Below are positions 10,045-20,117 of a stretch of 64,000 nucleotides of DNA, one piece after another. Position 1 is the first letter of the stretch. The number at the start of each line of letters is the position of its first letter. Where the stretch lies: assembly GCF_024679245.1 (NCBI RefSeq), contig NC_090178.1, forward strand, positions 48,896,425 through 48,960,424. The letters run 5' to 3'. The position numbers were made by a program, and so were the translations under genes. Source of the stretch: Pseudorasbora parva (taxonomy: Eukaryota > Chordata > Actinopteri > Cypriniformes > Gobionidae). The notes under the pieces were generated by a model. The model worked only from the letters and a program-made list of their open reading frames with translations. It searched no databases and was not told where the DNA came from.

Positions 10045-10556
10045 CGCTGCAAATCCCTTTGAAGAAGCCATGATGATCTCAACTAATGAGATAAGAGACT
10101 GTGTAACCACGGTGACAAATGCAGCCATTTGAGGCCGGAAGGAGGAAAACAAGAGCAGATTATGCATGCAAGCAGCAGGTGAGAGATACTGAGCTATCGC
10201 GCCTGTTTTGGACCGAGTCCCGCCTCGTTCTGAACGCTGCCTGCCAAACCGTGCAGAAAACACAGGATCACATTCACACACTGATGCCATGTTGAACCTC
10301 GGCTGAGCAGAACGCCTGGCGCTTCAGAGAGGTGTACACATGTGTAAATCTTAACTTTTAAATGTTATACGCAGTGGAATAAAAAATAAAAATAAAAAAG
10401 TAGCACTTTCTATGAAGCCCATGCTTATAATGAATTATAGTCCCATGTATACTTATTCATAGTAAGTATTACTATTTTATAAAAATAATTATAAAGACTA
10501 ATTCAGACCTATATTGCATTATAATAAGCTATAGTTACATTTATATTATTTGTATT
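10042..10556. other. Mostly unique DNA followed by AT-rich repeat-like tail
   Basis: 10042-10340 is GC-balanced without repeat features and with no recognisable exon. 10400-10556 has the 'ctttctatgaagcccatgct' wording of a cyprinid MITE, and similar 'tataatgcagtataggtctg' wording appears at about 11235-11260. Confidence 0.4.
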
Positions 10557-10739
10557 ACACTCTCAGAAAAAAAGGTACAGTGCTGTCACTGGGGCAGTAC
10601 CCTAAGGTAAGCCTACAAAAGAGAAAAAGTACATCTTTGTACCTTACTCACCCCTAAATGTTACATATTAGTCCCTTTTCTGTTTTGTACCTTAGGATAC
10701 CGCCCTAGTGACAGCATTGTACCTTTTTTTTCTGACAGT
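10557..10739. mobile_element. Palindromic MITE with GGTACAGTGCTGTCACTGG arms
   Basis: The left arm ACACTCTCAGAAAAAAAGGT continues into GTGCTGTCACTGGGGCAGTA; the right arm is its inverse (CCGCCCTAGTGACAGCATTG then TTTTTTTCTGACAGT). It is foldable over almost its whole length, with no coding capacity. This is a known teleost MITE type. Confidence 0.85.
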
Positions 10740-11414
10740 TTATTAATGATTTGCTTTTTCAGTGCTCATAATCCATTATACTCTGATTTATAAATGATAT
10801 CAAATAGCTCCAGAGACACTTTGCTGTACCAATTAGTTATCATTTATGTCTTTAATGGCTATTGTTTGCATTAAAGGTCATAAAGGTTACGAATTTCTCC
10901 TCATCCATATTAATTGCTTATATTAATTTAAAATTATACTTAAAAATATAATGTTGCAGTGTTATGCTAGAGTGTAACATTACAAAAATATATTATTTCA
11001 GACAGGTCCACTTGAGTCAAAAAATACAATAGACAAACTTTAATCAACTTTTTATTGCAAATTTTGCATACATTTACATTTGGTGGTATGGCTCTGTTCT
11101 AAAGTCCCCATCCTTTTCATGAGGTCCGTGAAAATATATAAATGTATTATATGTATTTAATATGATGTAGAATATAAATGTATTATAATGTATTATTTAT
11201 ATAAAATTTTATATATAAAAATATATAACTTATAATGCAGTATAGGTCTGAATGAGTATTAATACATATATTTATAGAATAGTAATACTTATAAATAAGT
11301 ATAAATAGTGTATATTATGTGAAATACAATCATTAAAGATTCAAAAGCAAAACCAAGACATGATAGAATTAATTTGATCTAAGTATATACTTAATTAAAT
11401 CCTTAATGTAAGGG
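10740..11414. other. AT-rich DNA, no gene seen
   Basis: Low-complexity AT-rich sequence with TATA-type runs at 11135-11300. Nothing else supported. Confidence 0.6.
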
Positions 11415-11678
11415 TGTCAGGAACCAGGAACGAACGGAAGAAACAGAGGATTGGGCCAGGGCAACACAACCTTACGTATCGGTGGCTAGTCAAAGACTGA
11501 AGGTAAGAGCGCAACTTAATTAGAGAACAGAAACAAGATGATTAACTAGATACAGCTGGGACAAATGAACTAATGAGGGTAACTATGGAAACAAAGGATT
11601 GGTCGGAAAATGAACAAAAAAATAGGAATGAATAGAAAACACAAACTGAAAGTCCAAGACACAAACAGAACCGTGACA
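11415..11678 (-). mobile_element. Solo LTR, minus strand
   Basis: Bounded by TGTCAGGAACC and CCGTGACA, that is TG...CA termini when read on minus as TGTCACGGTTCTG...CCTGACA. The interior matches the LTR-like start of the retroelement at 50717 (TTTGTGTCTTGGACTTTCAG; CCCTCATTAGTT; AATCATCTTGTTTCTGTTCT). No internal retroviral-type sequence or second LTR is adjacent. No convincing 5-bp duplication is visible. Confidence 0.7.
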
Positions 11679-11814
11679 CTTAATAATTATTAAATACTTA
11701 TTTACTCATGTTGATTACATTTTATTATCATTACTGTAATCATGTAGAACTTTTTGTATTTAATTTATGCTGATTATAATAATCCAATATCATTGCATTA
11801 CCATAATTGGTCAC

Positions 11815-12100
11815 GCTATAGTTTAGGGCCCATATTATAAATTAACTATACATTTGTTAAAAATCTCACCCTTAACTATACATTTGACCTCAATAAACTC
11901 CTAATTACTGCTTATTAATAGTTAGTAAGGTAGTTGTTAAGTTTAGGTATTGGGTGATTAAGGGATGTAGAGTATGCTCATGCAGAATAAGGCATTGATA
12001 TGTGCTTTATGAGTACTAATAAACAGCCAATATACTAGTAATATGCATGATAATAAGACACGAGTTAACAGAGAGAATTGGACCCTAAACAAATCAAGTA
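11815..12100. repeat. Cyprinid 'GAGAATTGGACCCTAAAC' element, copy 1
   Basis: Shares the blocks GTGCTTTATGAGTACTAATA, CAGCCAATATACTAGTAATA and GAGAATTGGACCCTAAAC with copies at 52995-53275 and 63240-63468. The best copy (63240) shows inverted ends, so this is a non-autonomous DNA element. Confidence 0.7.
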
Positions 12101-12179
12101 GAAAATAATCATAAAATGGGCTTCAAATTCTTGCAGATCTCAATAATCTAATTTCTGACTGAAATATTGTTTCTTGTTT

Positions 12180-12348
12180 CACTCTAAAAAATGCTGGGTT
12201 AAAAACAACCCAAGCTGGGTTGAAAATGGACAAACCCAGAAATTGGGTTGTTTAAATGGGTCCATTTTCTAGGGTTCAAACAACCCAATTTCTTGGTTTG
12301 TCCATTTCCAACCCAGCTTGAGTTTAACCCAGCATTTTTTAAAGTGTT
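12180..12348. mobile_element. Palindromic MITE with ATGCTGGGTTAAA ends
   Basis: CACTCTAAAAAATGCTGGGT at the left is inverted at the right (ACCCAGCATTTTTTAAAGTG). The arms continue through AACCCAAGCTGGGTTG and its inverse. No coding capacity. A left-half relative is at 47118-47165, and a right-end relative closes the 53-bp satellite at 52290-52330. Confidence 0.9.
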
Positions 12349-13024
12349 CTGTCCCAAACAGAAACATTGACAGATCATTTTGCTTATTTTGCTTATCTAC
12401 TAAAATCATTTAGATATTTGGACTGGGGAAAAAAAGACAAAAATACTAAGTAAGAAAAGCCTTTTTTCTCCCCAGCATAAATGTAAGCTATACAGAGGTG
12501 AGATTCAAAAATGATCATAATAATCGTATGATATTGTATTTTCTGAGGTGTTTCTGTCTATAGCAGTAAAGCAGGAACGCTCTTCCGCTAGGCAGGAGTT
12601 TGCAGCTCGTTCCTGTCTGTCACGTATGAAGGAGGAAAGCAGGCAGGAAGAGCAGGCAGGGAGCAGAACCCGAGGAGCCGCTCTGACGGGTCGTGAGATC
12701 TCTGAGGAGACCCCATCTCATGGCCGATGAGCAATTCATCTGGAGTTAATGTGCTGCAGCTGTGCTCTAATGAGCTGAGGCCAGCGGAGAGACTGCACTG
12801 CTGTGACGTGTTCTGCATTCATCAGCTGAAGCCTGACTATCAGCCCGTCACTGCCCGTGCTTTTCAAAGTCATAATCATGATGGGATGTGCGCTCATGAG
12901 ATTTGGGTCATTTCATGTTTTTCTCAGAAACATTATATCCAGTCTTAGACCACACAAAATTAATAGAATTGGAGACGGACAGTGATAAATTATTTCCACT
13001 TCATCCAGCTTAATTTCCCAGATT
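12349..13024. other. Non-repetitive DNA, no gene recognised
   Basis: 12550-12900 is GC-balanced (GCAGGAACGCTCTTCCGCTA; AATGTGCTGCAGCTGTGCTC) and free of repeat structure. Short open frames on both strands show no domain. It could be an unannotated exon or conserved non-coding sequence; comparison is needed to tell. Confidence 0.35.
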
Positions 13025-13290
13025 GCTGTGTTTCACTGTTATACGGTTGGGGACGCTATTACACATCTTCTGAAAGAGTACACAATCTCCTGATCAAAAC
13101 ACAGGTGAAGAAGAAGCAGAAACGAGCGATATCATATGCAATATGTAAAATAATGTGATCATCAACATTAAACATCATATTAATCAGAACTGCCTAATGT
13201 TTCTGAATGAGATGTTGATCCAGGACGAGATCTAGGACAGTAGCTTTGGGTGTGGATGGAGTCCATCTACTCCACCTGTGTTTGATCATA
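13025..13290 (-). repeat. Interspersed repeat, inverse copy of 30470-30845
   Basis: Blocks TCAAAACACAGGTGAAGAAG, AAATAATGTGATCATCAACA and GTGGATGGAGTCCATCTACT appear as their inverses at 30470-30845. Two copies, 17 kb apart, opposite orientation. Family not recognised. Confidence 0.65.
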
Positions 13291-13531
13291 TGGAAACACA
13301 TTTTTTTTTTCAGCTTTTTGTTATTTTTTGTTATGTATTTTTTATGAAACGTACCCACATTCTAGTGTTGATAATAAAAGAATGCATGAAGCTAGAACAG
13401 AACTTTTTATTAAGTAGCTGGGCTGTTCTTTCTTTTGATATATTGCATGTTCAGATATTCATACAAAAAATATACTGGGGGCCATGGCAATTTTGTAAAA
13501 AATAATCAAAAACTTTGATTTGCGTTTAGAT

Positions 13532-13641
13532 TTGCATCCATCCATCATAAAAGTGCCTCCATCATCATAAAATTACATCTATCATCATAATAGTGCATCT
13601 GTCCATCTATCATAAAAGTGCATCCATCCATTATAAAAGTC
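13532..13641 (+). repeat. Imperfect tandem repeat, about 4 units
   Basis: Units of roughly 28 bp built on CCATCATAAAAGTGCATC recur four times with changes between 13532 and 13641. Confidence 0.75.
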
Positions 13642-13729
13642 GATGGATTCGTGGATATTAATTACTACATTAGATGTGAAGGACAGATCTATGCTCCTTC
13701 AAAAATCCATCAGATGAAGGTCTCTCGGG

Positions 13730-14247
13730 ATAGCCTGACAAGCCAGACCCACATCGAGATGTTTGGTCTGGAAACTCACCATAGACGGCTCAATCTGAGG
13801 GGCGGATAAACGGTTGTCTTTCAAACTCCCTCTGCACGCGATAGGATAGCGCTACACCAACCAGAGCAACGAAGGTGAAACAGAGCTCGCTGACACATTC
13901 ACCGTATCCGGTCGGCTAAACTCTGAACACATCTTCCCTTTTTAAGAATGACTTCAGTGCCGTTCTTTGTTCTTTTCTCAGAGAAAAGCTTAACTCAAGT
14001 CTTCCAGAGTCGCGGTCAAAGCTGATTTGAAAGACCGCCGCCGTTCGCCAGTTTCTGTGTTTACTAGAAGCACGCAAACGCAACTCGGCCGTCGTCATTA
14101 TGGCCCCGCCCACCGACTCTATACACAATGTGATTGGCCCGACCAGAGTTTGGTTTTTACAGCTCAGAAGGGTACTGAGAGTTGCTAGACGACACTTGCG
14201 GCAGATTAGATTTGCTGCCGCTAGGGTGCGTCTAGATTTCTAGGCTA
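13730..14247. mobile_element. TIR element 'TAGCCTGACAAGCCAGAC...'
   Basis: The left end ATAGCCTGACAAGCCAGACC pairs weakly with the right end GCGTCTAGATTTCTAGGCTA in inverse orientation. The interior (GGATAGCGCTACACCAACCA; AACGCAACTCGGCCGTCG) is GC-rich and resembles an abundant zebrafish non-autonomous element. A 70-codon minus frame at 13916-14128 has no known domain. Confidence 0.55.
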
Positions 14248-14298
14248 TTGAAATACATCCTCTGAACAAAGTTTTGAGGTGTGGTGACCGTAGTGTAA

Positions 14299-14430
14299 GG
14301 GGAATAACTGACGATGGGCCGTTGAATCATTAGAAAATAATACACACACGAGGTGTATCTCCGCATTACCACCTCGGGTGTGCATTATTTTTGTAATAAT
14401 TCAATGGCCCGTCATTAATTATTTCTTCCC
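14299..14430. mobile_element. Palindromic MITE
   Basis: The left arm GATGGGCCGTTGAATCATTA...ACACGAGGTG folds on the right arm CACCTCGGGTGTGC...ATTCAATGGCCCGTCATTA with a loop of about 14 bp. No coding capacity. Confidence 0.85.
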
Positions 14431-14619
14431 TATTTCACTTGTCTGCACACTTGAATTATCAGTAACTTAAATTGATATTTTGTTAGTATGTTAAAATTGT
14501 ACATTTTGATAGTGTGTAATATATTGGCAATATCATATAAAGTTAGCTTATTTGCAATATGTTACATATTAAATGTATTCTCTAATCTTTTTTTATTAGT
14601 GCTGACTAGAGCTGGCTAA

Positions 14620-14785
14620 ATAATAAACAGGGTTCATCAATCAATACTTAAATTGACTTTTAAAACTTACAAAATCAAATACTTTTGTACTTTTACTCAA
14701 GTCAAATTGAAAATGAGTACCTCCATGATTCATATTTTACTAGGGGATCTGTACTTTTACTTGTCCACCACTGGTTCCTGAATTC
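14620..14785. repeat. 'ACTTTTGTACTTTTACTCAAGT' fish repeat fragment
   Basis: Contains ACTTTTGTACTTTTACTCAA and TGTACTTTTACTTGTCCACC, the terminal wording of a widespread teleost DNA repeat related to 146-250. Ends not fixed. Confidence 0.5.
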
Positions 14786-14863
14786 CTTAAACTTAATTCA
14801 TAATTTCATCATTTAAATCAGTAGTAATTCTAATTTTATTTTTTAATTTTTAATTTTAATTAC

Positions 14864-14986
14864 AAAACAAAAAGAGCTACATTTCCAGATCTGTCTTATG
14901 CTTTATACAGTAGACACTCATGTGTCTGAACAGTAGACACTGTATAAAGCATAAGACAGATCTGGAAATGTAGCTCTTTTTGTTTT
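14864..14986. repeat. Perfect 48-bp inverted repeat (hairpin)
   Basis: Arm 14864-14911 (starts AAAACAAAAAGAGCTACATT) and arm 14939-14986 are exact inverse complements over all 48 bp. They are separated by 27 bp that contain a smaller hairpin (AGACACTCATGTGTCT). There is no coding frame. The lack of any mismatch in such AT-rich, presumably neutral DNA suggests recent origin, conversion or selection. Confidence 0.97.
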
Positions 14987-15169
14987 CCAGCTACAGACAC
15001 ATGAGCTTTACCGTAAACACAAATAGTGTGGAAAGCCTTTATAAAACGTATAAAATCCTCATGTTAATTATTTCCAAATAAATACTGCGTTTTTGGATTT
15101 AATTTATGTGGATTTTAATAAAACAAGATCATTGCATTAGAATATTTTTCCTATAACAAAATAAAGTAA

Positions 15170-15172
<3 letters not shown>

Positions 15173-15221
<49 letters not shown>
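15173..15221 (+). repeat. (TTA)16 microsatellite
   Basis: Uninterrupted TTA/ATT triplets. Confidence 0.97.
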
Positions 15222-15223
<2 letters not shown>

Positions 15224-16293
15224 ACCACACAATTAAATGTTGCCTTCATGTCAAGGTCTTATTAATAATGTGAATTTAAGGGTATTTCGGTCAGAGTAAA
15301 ATGAGTTTTGATGTTTCCCTTCATGCAGTAACATGTTTGTCTGTATTTTACTTCCCTCGCTCCATTAGAGAATGATGGGGAATGTAGTTCTGCTATATAT
15401 ATATATAAAATGAAGTATGTTGCTTGCATACTCTTTTATTCGGTCAAAATAAAATAGATGACTACATTTGAATGGCAATCATATATCAATGGAGAAAGAT
15501 GCTTTTTGCCCGCTTGCCATCTACTGTGCGGTTTGTTGCATTTTTTGGAAAATTTTGTGTAGTCTTTGTCTCACACCTAACATCCGGTATTATATAGATT
15601 ATACGTTTAATGTCAATAGGTACTGATATATCATTAGTGCTTTATGGCTTGAGCATGTCATTATTGGGGGTTTGGATCGGGGCAGTTCATTTTGCACCTG
15701 TGAAGGAGACCGACAGTGTTATAATTACATGCAATTTTCCCCTTCATCTTTTTCACCTAATGATTTTTTAGCTACATGCAGCTCCTCCTTTTGTTCCTCC
15801 TCCTCCATGATGGACACGTGTTCTTCCTGGCTCAAATAATCAATCCTGTAACCCTGTAATCCTGAACTATAGCTCCTGGAACATCAGGTCATCAGGGACA
15901 GTGGGAGCTCATCAGTATTCCAGATACAGTATCTGTGTGTTAAGCACGCTTCGAACACATCTGTGTGCGTTTGGATAGACACTCAATCAATGCATATCTA
16001 AAACATAAAACCTTTAATGCACGCATAACTTTAACCATTTACAAATCTGTGATTTTATTGTACTCATTATAAATAAAATACCAGTCCATACCTTTAACTG
16101 AACAGACATTAAAATGGTTTAATTCTGCTCTGCGTCACTTTTACTCACACAAACACAAATCAAGTATTGCTTGAAATATATTTAACTTTGATGACACGTA
16201 CCTAAATAATACATAACTAAATTCATCCACACGGTGTGATTTTAGAATAATAGATGATAACATTCATTTTTAATGTTGTTATTTTAGTACATG
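15222..16293. other. No gene or repeat recognised
   Basis: Mixed AT-rich sequence. 15780-15930 is more GC-balanced (CTCCTCCATGATGGACACGT) but shows no exon signature I can support. Confidence 0.5.
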
Positions 16294-16662
16294 CACTGTA
16301 AAAAATGATTTAGAAAAAAAGTTCCCTGGTTGCCTTAAAATTTTGAGTTCATTGAAATTAAAATTTTGAGTTAATACAATGAACATTTTTTTGAGATTCG
16401 ACAACCTTTATTAAAATATTATTAAAAGATTTTGTAAGCATATTGGGTGAAACATGTCAAATTGTGCTATTTTCATGACTTATCAATTTATTTATGTGGT
16501 TCAGATACAAAAATATTTTGAGTTTCTATTTATTAAACAAATTTCCTTCATTGTATAAACTAATTTTTTTTTATTTCAATAAACTCAAAAATTTTAAGGC
16601 AACCAGGCTACTTACTTTTTTAAGTTAAACCAACAAAAACCAACACAAATTTTTTACAGTGT
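16294..16662. mobile_element. MITE with CACTGTAAAAAAT ends
   Basis: CACTGTAAAAAATGATTTAG at the left and ...AAATTTTTTACAGTG at the right are inverse. Subterminal GGTTGCCTTAAAATTTTGAG is repeated inverted as CTCAAAAATTTTAAGGCAAC. AT-rich interior, no coding capacity. Confidence 0.85.
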
Positions 16663-16954
16663 GCTAATGACAAATGTTGCCCTGCCTTGCTGGAATAAAA
16701 TATATATATATTTTTTTTACTGCATTTTATTTTACTTTAAAGTTTTTTTTTTTTTTTTAATCTTGACCCTGGTACAAATAGTGCAGATGACTTTTAATCC
16801 TCCTCCTCTGGGGCTACATATTAAATATATATTAACCCATTTAATCAAAAAAAAAAAATTCCCTGACATGAACATTTGCAAATGATGTGTTATTAGTAGC
16901 CCCTTGACATTTTTTATGGAAAAGTGTGTGGAAAAATTGTGTTTTATGGTTAGT

Positions 16955-17253
16955 CACAGTTGGACCAGGAACAGACGTTACTCAAACGAAGTTTACTGAT
17001 GAAGGTTTCAGAAACGACAAGTGAAGAAACAAGGAGAACTAAATGCAAATACAGATGAGTTAATGAATGAGGGGTGCAGGTGATAGAGATGATAATGATA
17101 ATTAACAAAACACAGCTGAACAGAACTAAACTAACGAGGGTAACCATGGAAACAGATAAGTGGCGGGAAACTAGACAAATGAACATGTAACAAATGAAAA
17201 CAGGAAGTACAGGGAGCAAAACGCAACAAAAACAGACCATACATGTGATAGTG
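16955..17253 (-). mobile_element. LTR remnant, minus strand
   Basis: Read on minus it contains TGTTGCGTTTTGCTCCCTGT, CTAGTTTCCCGCCACTT, GTTACCCTCGTTAGTTTAGT and TTCAGCTGTGTTTTG, the same blocks as the LTRs at 37389-37686 and 42245-44745. It ends against the Tc1 element at 17300. No internal retroelement sequence accompanies it. Confidence 0.6.
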
Positions 17254-17299
17254 ACCTGTGTATACTGAATGAACATATTTCTGCAGTCATCAACATCAA

Positions 17300-18235
17300 C
17301 AGACTGGTCAGGCATATCATTGTGACCGGTGAAGTGAATAACACTGATGATCTCGTCATCACGGCACCTGTTAGTGGGTGGGATATATTAGGCAGCAAGT
17401 GAACATTTTGTCCTTAAAGTTGATGTGTTAGAAGCAGAAGAAATGGGCAAGTGTAAGGATTTGAGAAAGTTTGACGAGGGCCAAATTGTGATGGCATCTC
17501 CAAAACTGCAGCTCTTGTGGGCTGTTCCCGGTCTGCAGTGGTCAGTATCTATCAAAAGTGCTCCAAGGAAGGACCAGTGGAGAACCGGCCACAGGGTCAT
17601 GGGCGGCCAAGGCTCATTGATGCACGTGGGGAGCGAAGGCCGGCCCGTGTGGTCCGATCAAACAGACGAGCTACTGGAGCTCAAACTGCTCCAGAAGTTA
17701 ATGCTGGTTCTGATAGAAAGCTGTCAGAATACACAGAGCAGCTCAGTTTCTTGCGTATGGGGCGTCATAGCCGCTGACCAGTCAGGGTGCCCATGCTGAC
17801 CCCTGACCCCGCCGAAAGCACCAACAGTGGCACGTGAGCATCAGAACTGGACTACGGAGCAATGGAAGAAGGAATGGAAACGGTATTCTGGTGGCTGTGG
17901 CTCTTCCAGCAGGATAATGCTCCTGACACAAAGCACAAATGCTTCAGGAATGGTTTGAGGAGCACAACAACGAGTTTGAGGCGTTGACTCGGCCTCTAAA
18001 TTCCCCAGATCTCAATCGAATTTAGCATCTGTGGGATGTGCTGAACAAACAAGTCCGATCCATGGAGGACCCACCTCACAACTTACAGGACTTAAAGGAT
18101 CTGCTGCTAACATCTAGGTGCCAGATACCACAGCACACCTTCAGGGGTCTAGAGGAGTCCATGCCTCAACGGGTCAGCAAAAGGGGGACCAACACAATAT
18201 TAGGAAGATGGTCATAATGTTATGATCGGTGTATA
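17300..18235 (+). mobile_element. Tc1/mariner-type element with internal deletion
   Basis: The left end GACTGGTCAGGCATATCATT...GACC and the right end GGTCATAATGTTATGATCGG are degenerate inverted partners of a common zebrafish Tc1-like family. The element is about 940 bp, shorter than the ~1.5 kb of a complete one, because the centre of the transposase gene is missing at about 17867-17878. Confidence 0.8.
17443..18205 (+). pseudogene. Tc1-like transposase, deleted and frameshifted
   Basis: Starts MGKCKDLRKFDEGQIVMA, then (other frame, 17517-17777) GCSRSAVVSIYQKCSKEGPV and GRPRLIDARGERRPARVV, the paired helix-turn-helix DNA-binding region. The catalytic part is reduced: the first aspartate block (SDESRF) is deleted, the second survives as QQDNAPD (about 17907-17928), and the third lies in a frameshifted tail that still reads LWDVLNKQVRSMEDPPHNLQ. 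A small deletion also removes residues just before the first helix-turn-helix. Inactive. Confidence 0.8.
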
Positions 18236-18629
18236 TGTATGTATATTGACATTGACATTTTTTTAAAAGTGTTACTTTATTACATATATCATGACATAGT
18301 TATATTAGTGCAACCAGTATTAAAACATCAATATTGTAACATTTACATTTTAATTTAATGCATTATTCACTATTTAATTGGGACCTTTAGTTTTCTACAT
18401 TTGCAGGAAATTCACCAGATTTATGTTTAGAGCTTTATAAATGAAAACCTTTTTTACAGTCAAATCTCAAAATTTATTCTATTTTGCCTGAGCGTGCAAC
18501 TTTAAAGTTTCTTAATGCCTGTATATTGCGTAACATGTTTTATGGTTTGCCTGCTGTCACATTTGATTCTGTACATTTTCAGTGTTTACATTTTGCACTT
18601 TACATAAACACTTATGAACATAAATGAAA
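18236..18629. other. AT-rich DNA, nothing recognised
   Basis: No coding frame, repeat ends or microsatellite of note. Confidence 0.6.
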
Positions 18630-19410
18630 TGCTCTTCCAGGGAGCCGCAGTGATCTCTCCGAGCGCTCTGTATAGACGCACAATCGTCGAACACATCTCA
18701 CAAACATTTAGCGCTATTTAAAGAGAGAGTGGAATAATCACCTAGGGAAAATTACACACATTCAAAGCGCTGAGGCATAATTACATACTATTAGAACGCA
18801 TCTCTGCCCTCTTGCTTTGGACCACGAGCAAGTGACACCACACGATTCAAAGCACACGGTTGTCTTCTTCTCGTGGTGATCCGGAAGCCGTGTGTGGTGC
18901 TCAGCAGACTCCGGAACGGATGCATGAATCACGGGTTTGTATTTTCTGTGATCATGAATTAAAAAGCGAGAAGCATGTGAAGAGCATGGCGAAGGAGAAG
19001 CCTCTCATCCAGCACGAGACCCCCGTATAAAGCACCCGTGAGACTGTCAAGAGACCCCTAATAAGAAGAGGTCTTATGAATTATTGATTCCCAGCATCCG
19101 TGCCCATACGCCCTCGCTCGTCCCCCTCCCGCTCTGCTCTTAGGATAGATATTCCCTTTAAGACCGAGAGTTTTGCCTGAGGTTTTGAGCACAGGCCGCC
19201 CAGCGGTGGATGTTTCTGAGATGGAGGGCAATTAACTCCTGAGACCCCCTCCTCTCCGCACCTCTTGATCTTTTAAATTCTCTCTGCCATGCTCGGGTCA
19301 ATGGCAGATCTTTCCTCCAGCATTTTCCTGCTATGAAAAGGAAACTCCACGCAATAATTCCTGGGAGGGTCCGGAGCGGTGCTGGGCTTTCACATCGTTA
19401 AACGACAGCT
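18630..19410. other. Non-repetitive GC-balanced island (possible conserved non-coding)
   Basis: This stretch (GGGAGCCGCAGTGATCTCTC; AAGCGCTGAGGCATAATTAC; GGATGTTTCTGAGATGGAGG) lacks repeat wording and TIRs, is dense in homeodomain-type TAATTA sites, and has stops in all frames. It has the look of vertebrate developmental enhancer sequence. That is inference from composition only. Confidence 0.3.
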
Positions 19411-19574
19411 GATTCCAGCGTCAGTTTTTATTATCACATCTCAACGGTGATAAAATGATTGAAAATGCCTGATGAAGGTCACGGCACTGAAACACTGCTA
19501 AATTATTTTTTGTAATTTTTTGGCAAGTTGGGATAGCATGCAGATATTTTTTATAGTTTATATCGTGTAGAAAT

Positions 19575-20000
19575 GATTTAGTACTTTTTTTTATTATTAT
19601 TATTATTATTAAATTCACATTAAGAAAAGGGACAAAATGCTATTTTAAATTTTCCTTAAAAATATTTTCTCACTTAATTGTTTTTATTACTATTTAGCTG
19701 CATTTTATAACATAAATGCAATATATCGTTTTAAATACACTACCAGTAAGACTCTTCTTTTTAAGAATTGAGTATTTTTATTCAGCGAGGACCTTTATTT
19801 TGATTTGTAATGTTGACAGTTGAAAATACAGCTTTGATTACAGAAATAAATTACATCTTTCAAATATTCAAACAGAAAATAGATACTTTAAATTGAAATA
19901 TTTCACAATATTACTGTTTATTTTTGCAAAGGCCAAGGATACATTTTTCAAACACAAAAAATATCTCATACCAGTCGCAAACTTCTGACAAGTAATGTGG
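19575..20000. repeat. (TTA)n and 'CACAATATTACTGTTT' cyprinid repeat
   Basis: A TTA run at 19588-19612 is followed at 19790-20000 by AAATTACATCTTTCAAATAT and TATTTCACAATATTACTGTT, an abundant cyprinid interspersed repeat. Relatives are at 34920-35150, 57585-57730 and 61895-62120. Confidence 0.6.
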
Positions 20001-20117
20001 GTCTATTTATTTGCAATAAAAAAAATTTGTATTGTTTAACTTTTTGTATTTAACTACATTTTAAAACATGAATCAATCAGACAGTTTCACATGTCTATTA
20101 GTCTGTCCATAATATAT

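Noticed and set aside
9689..10132. 147-codon open frame on + with histidine/threonine run
   Set aside because: It passes through the (CA)26 tract; the flanks have no domain.
16950..17315. 121-codon minus frame rich in Val/Leu/Cys
   Set aside because: Covers the LTR remnant and enters the Tc1 end; no domain.
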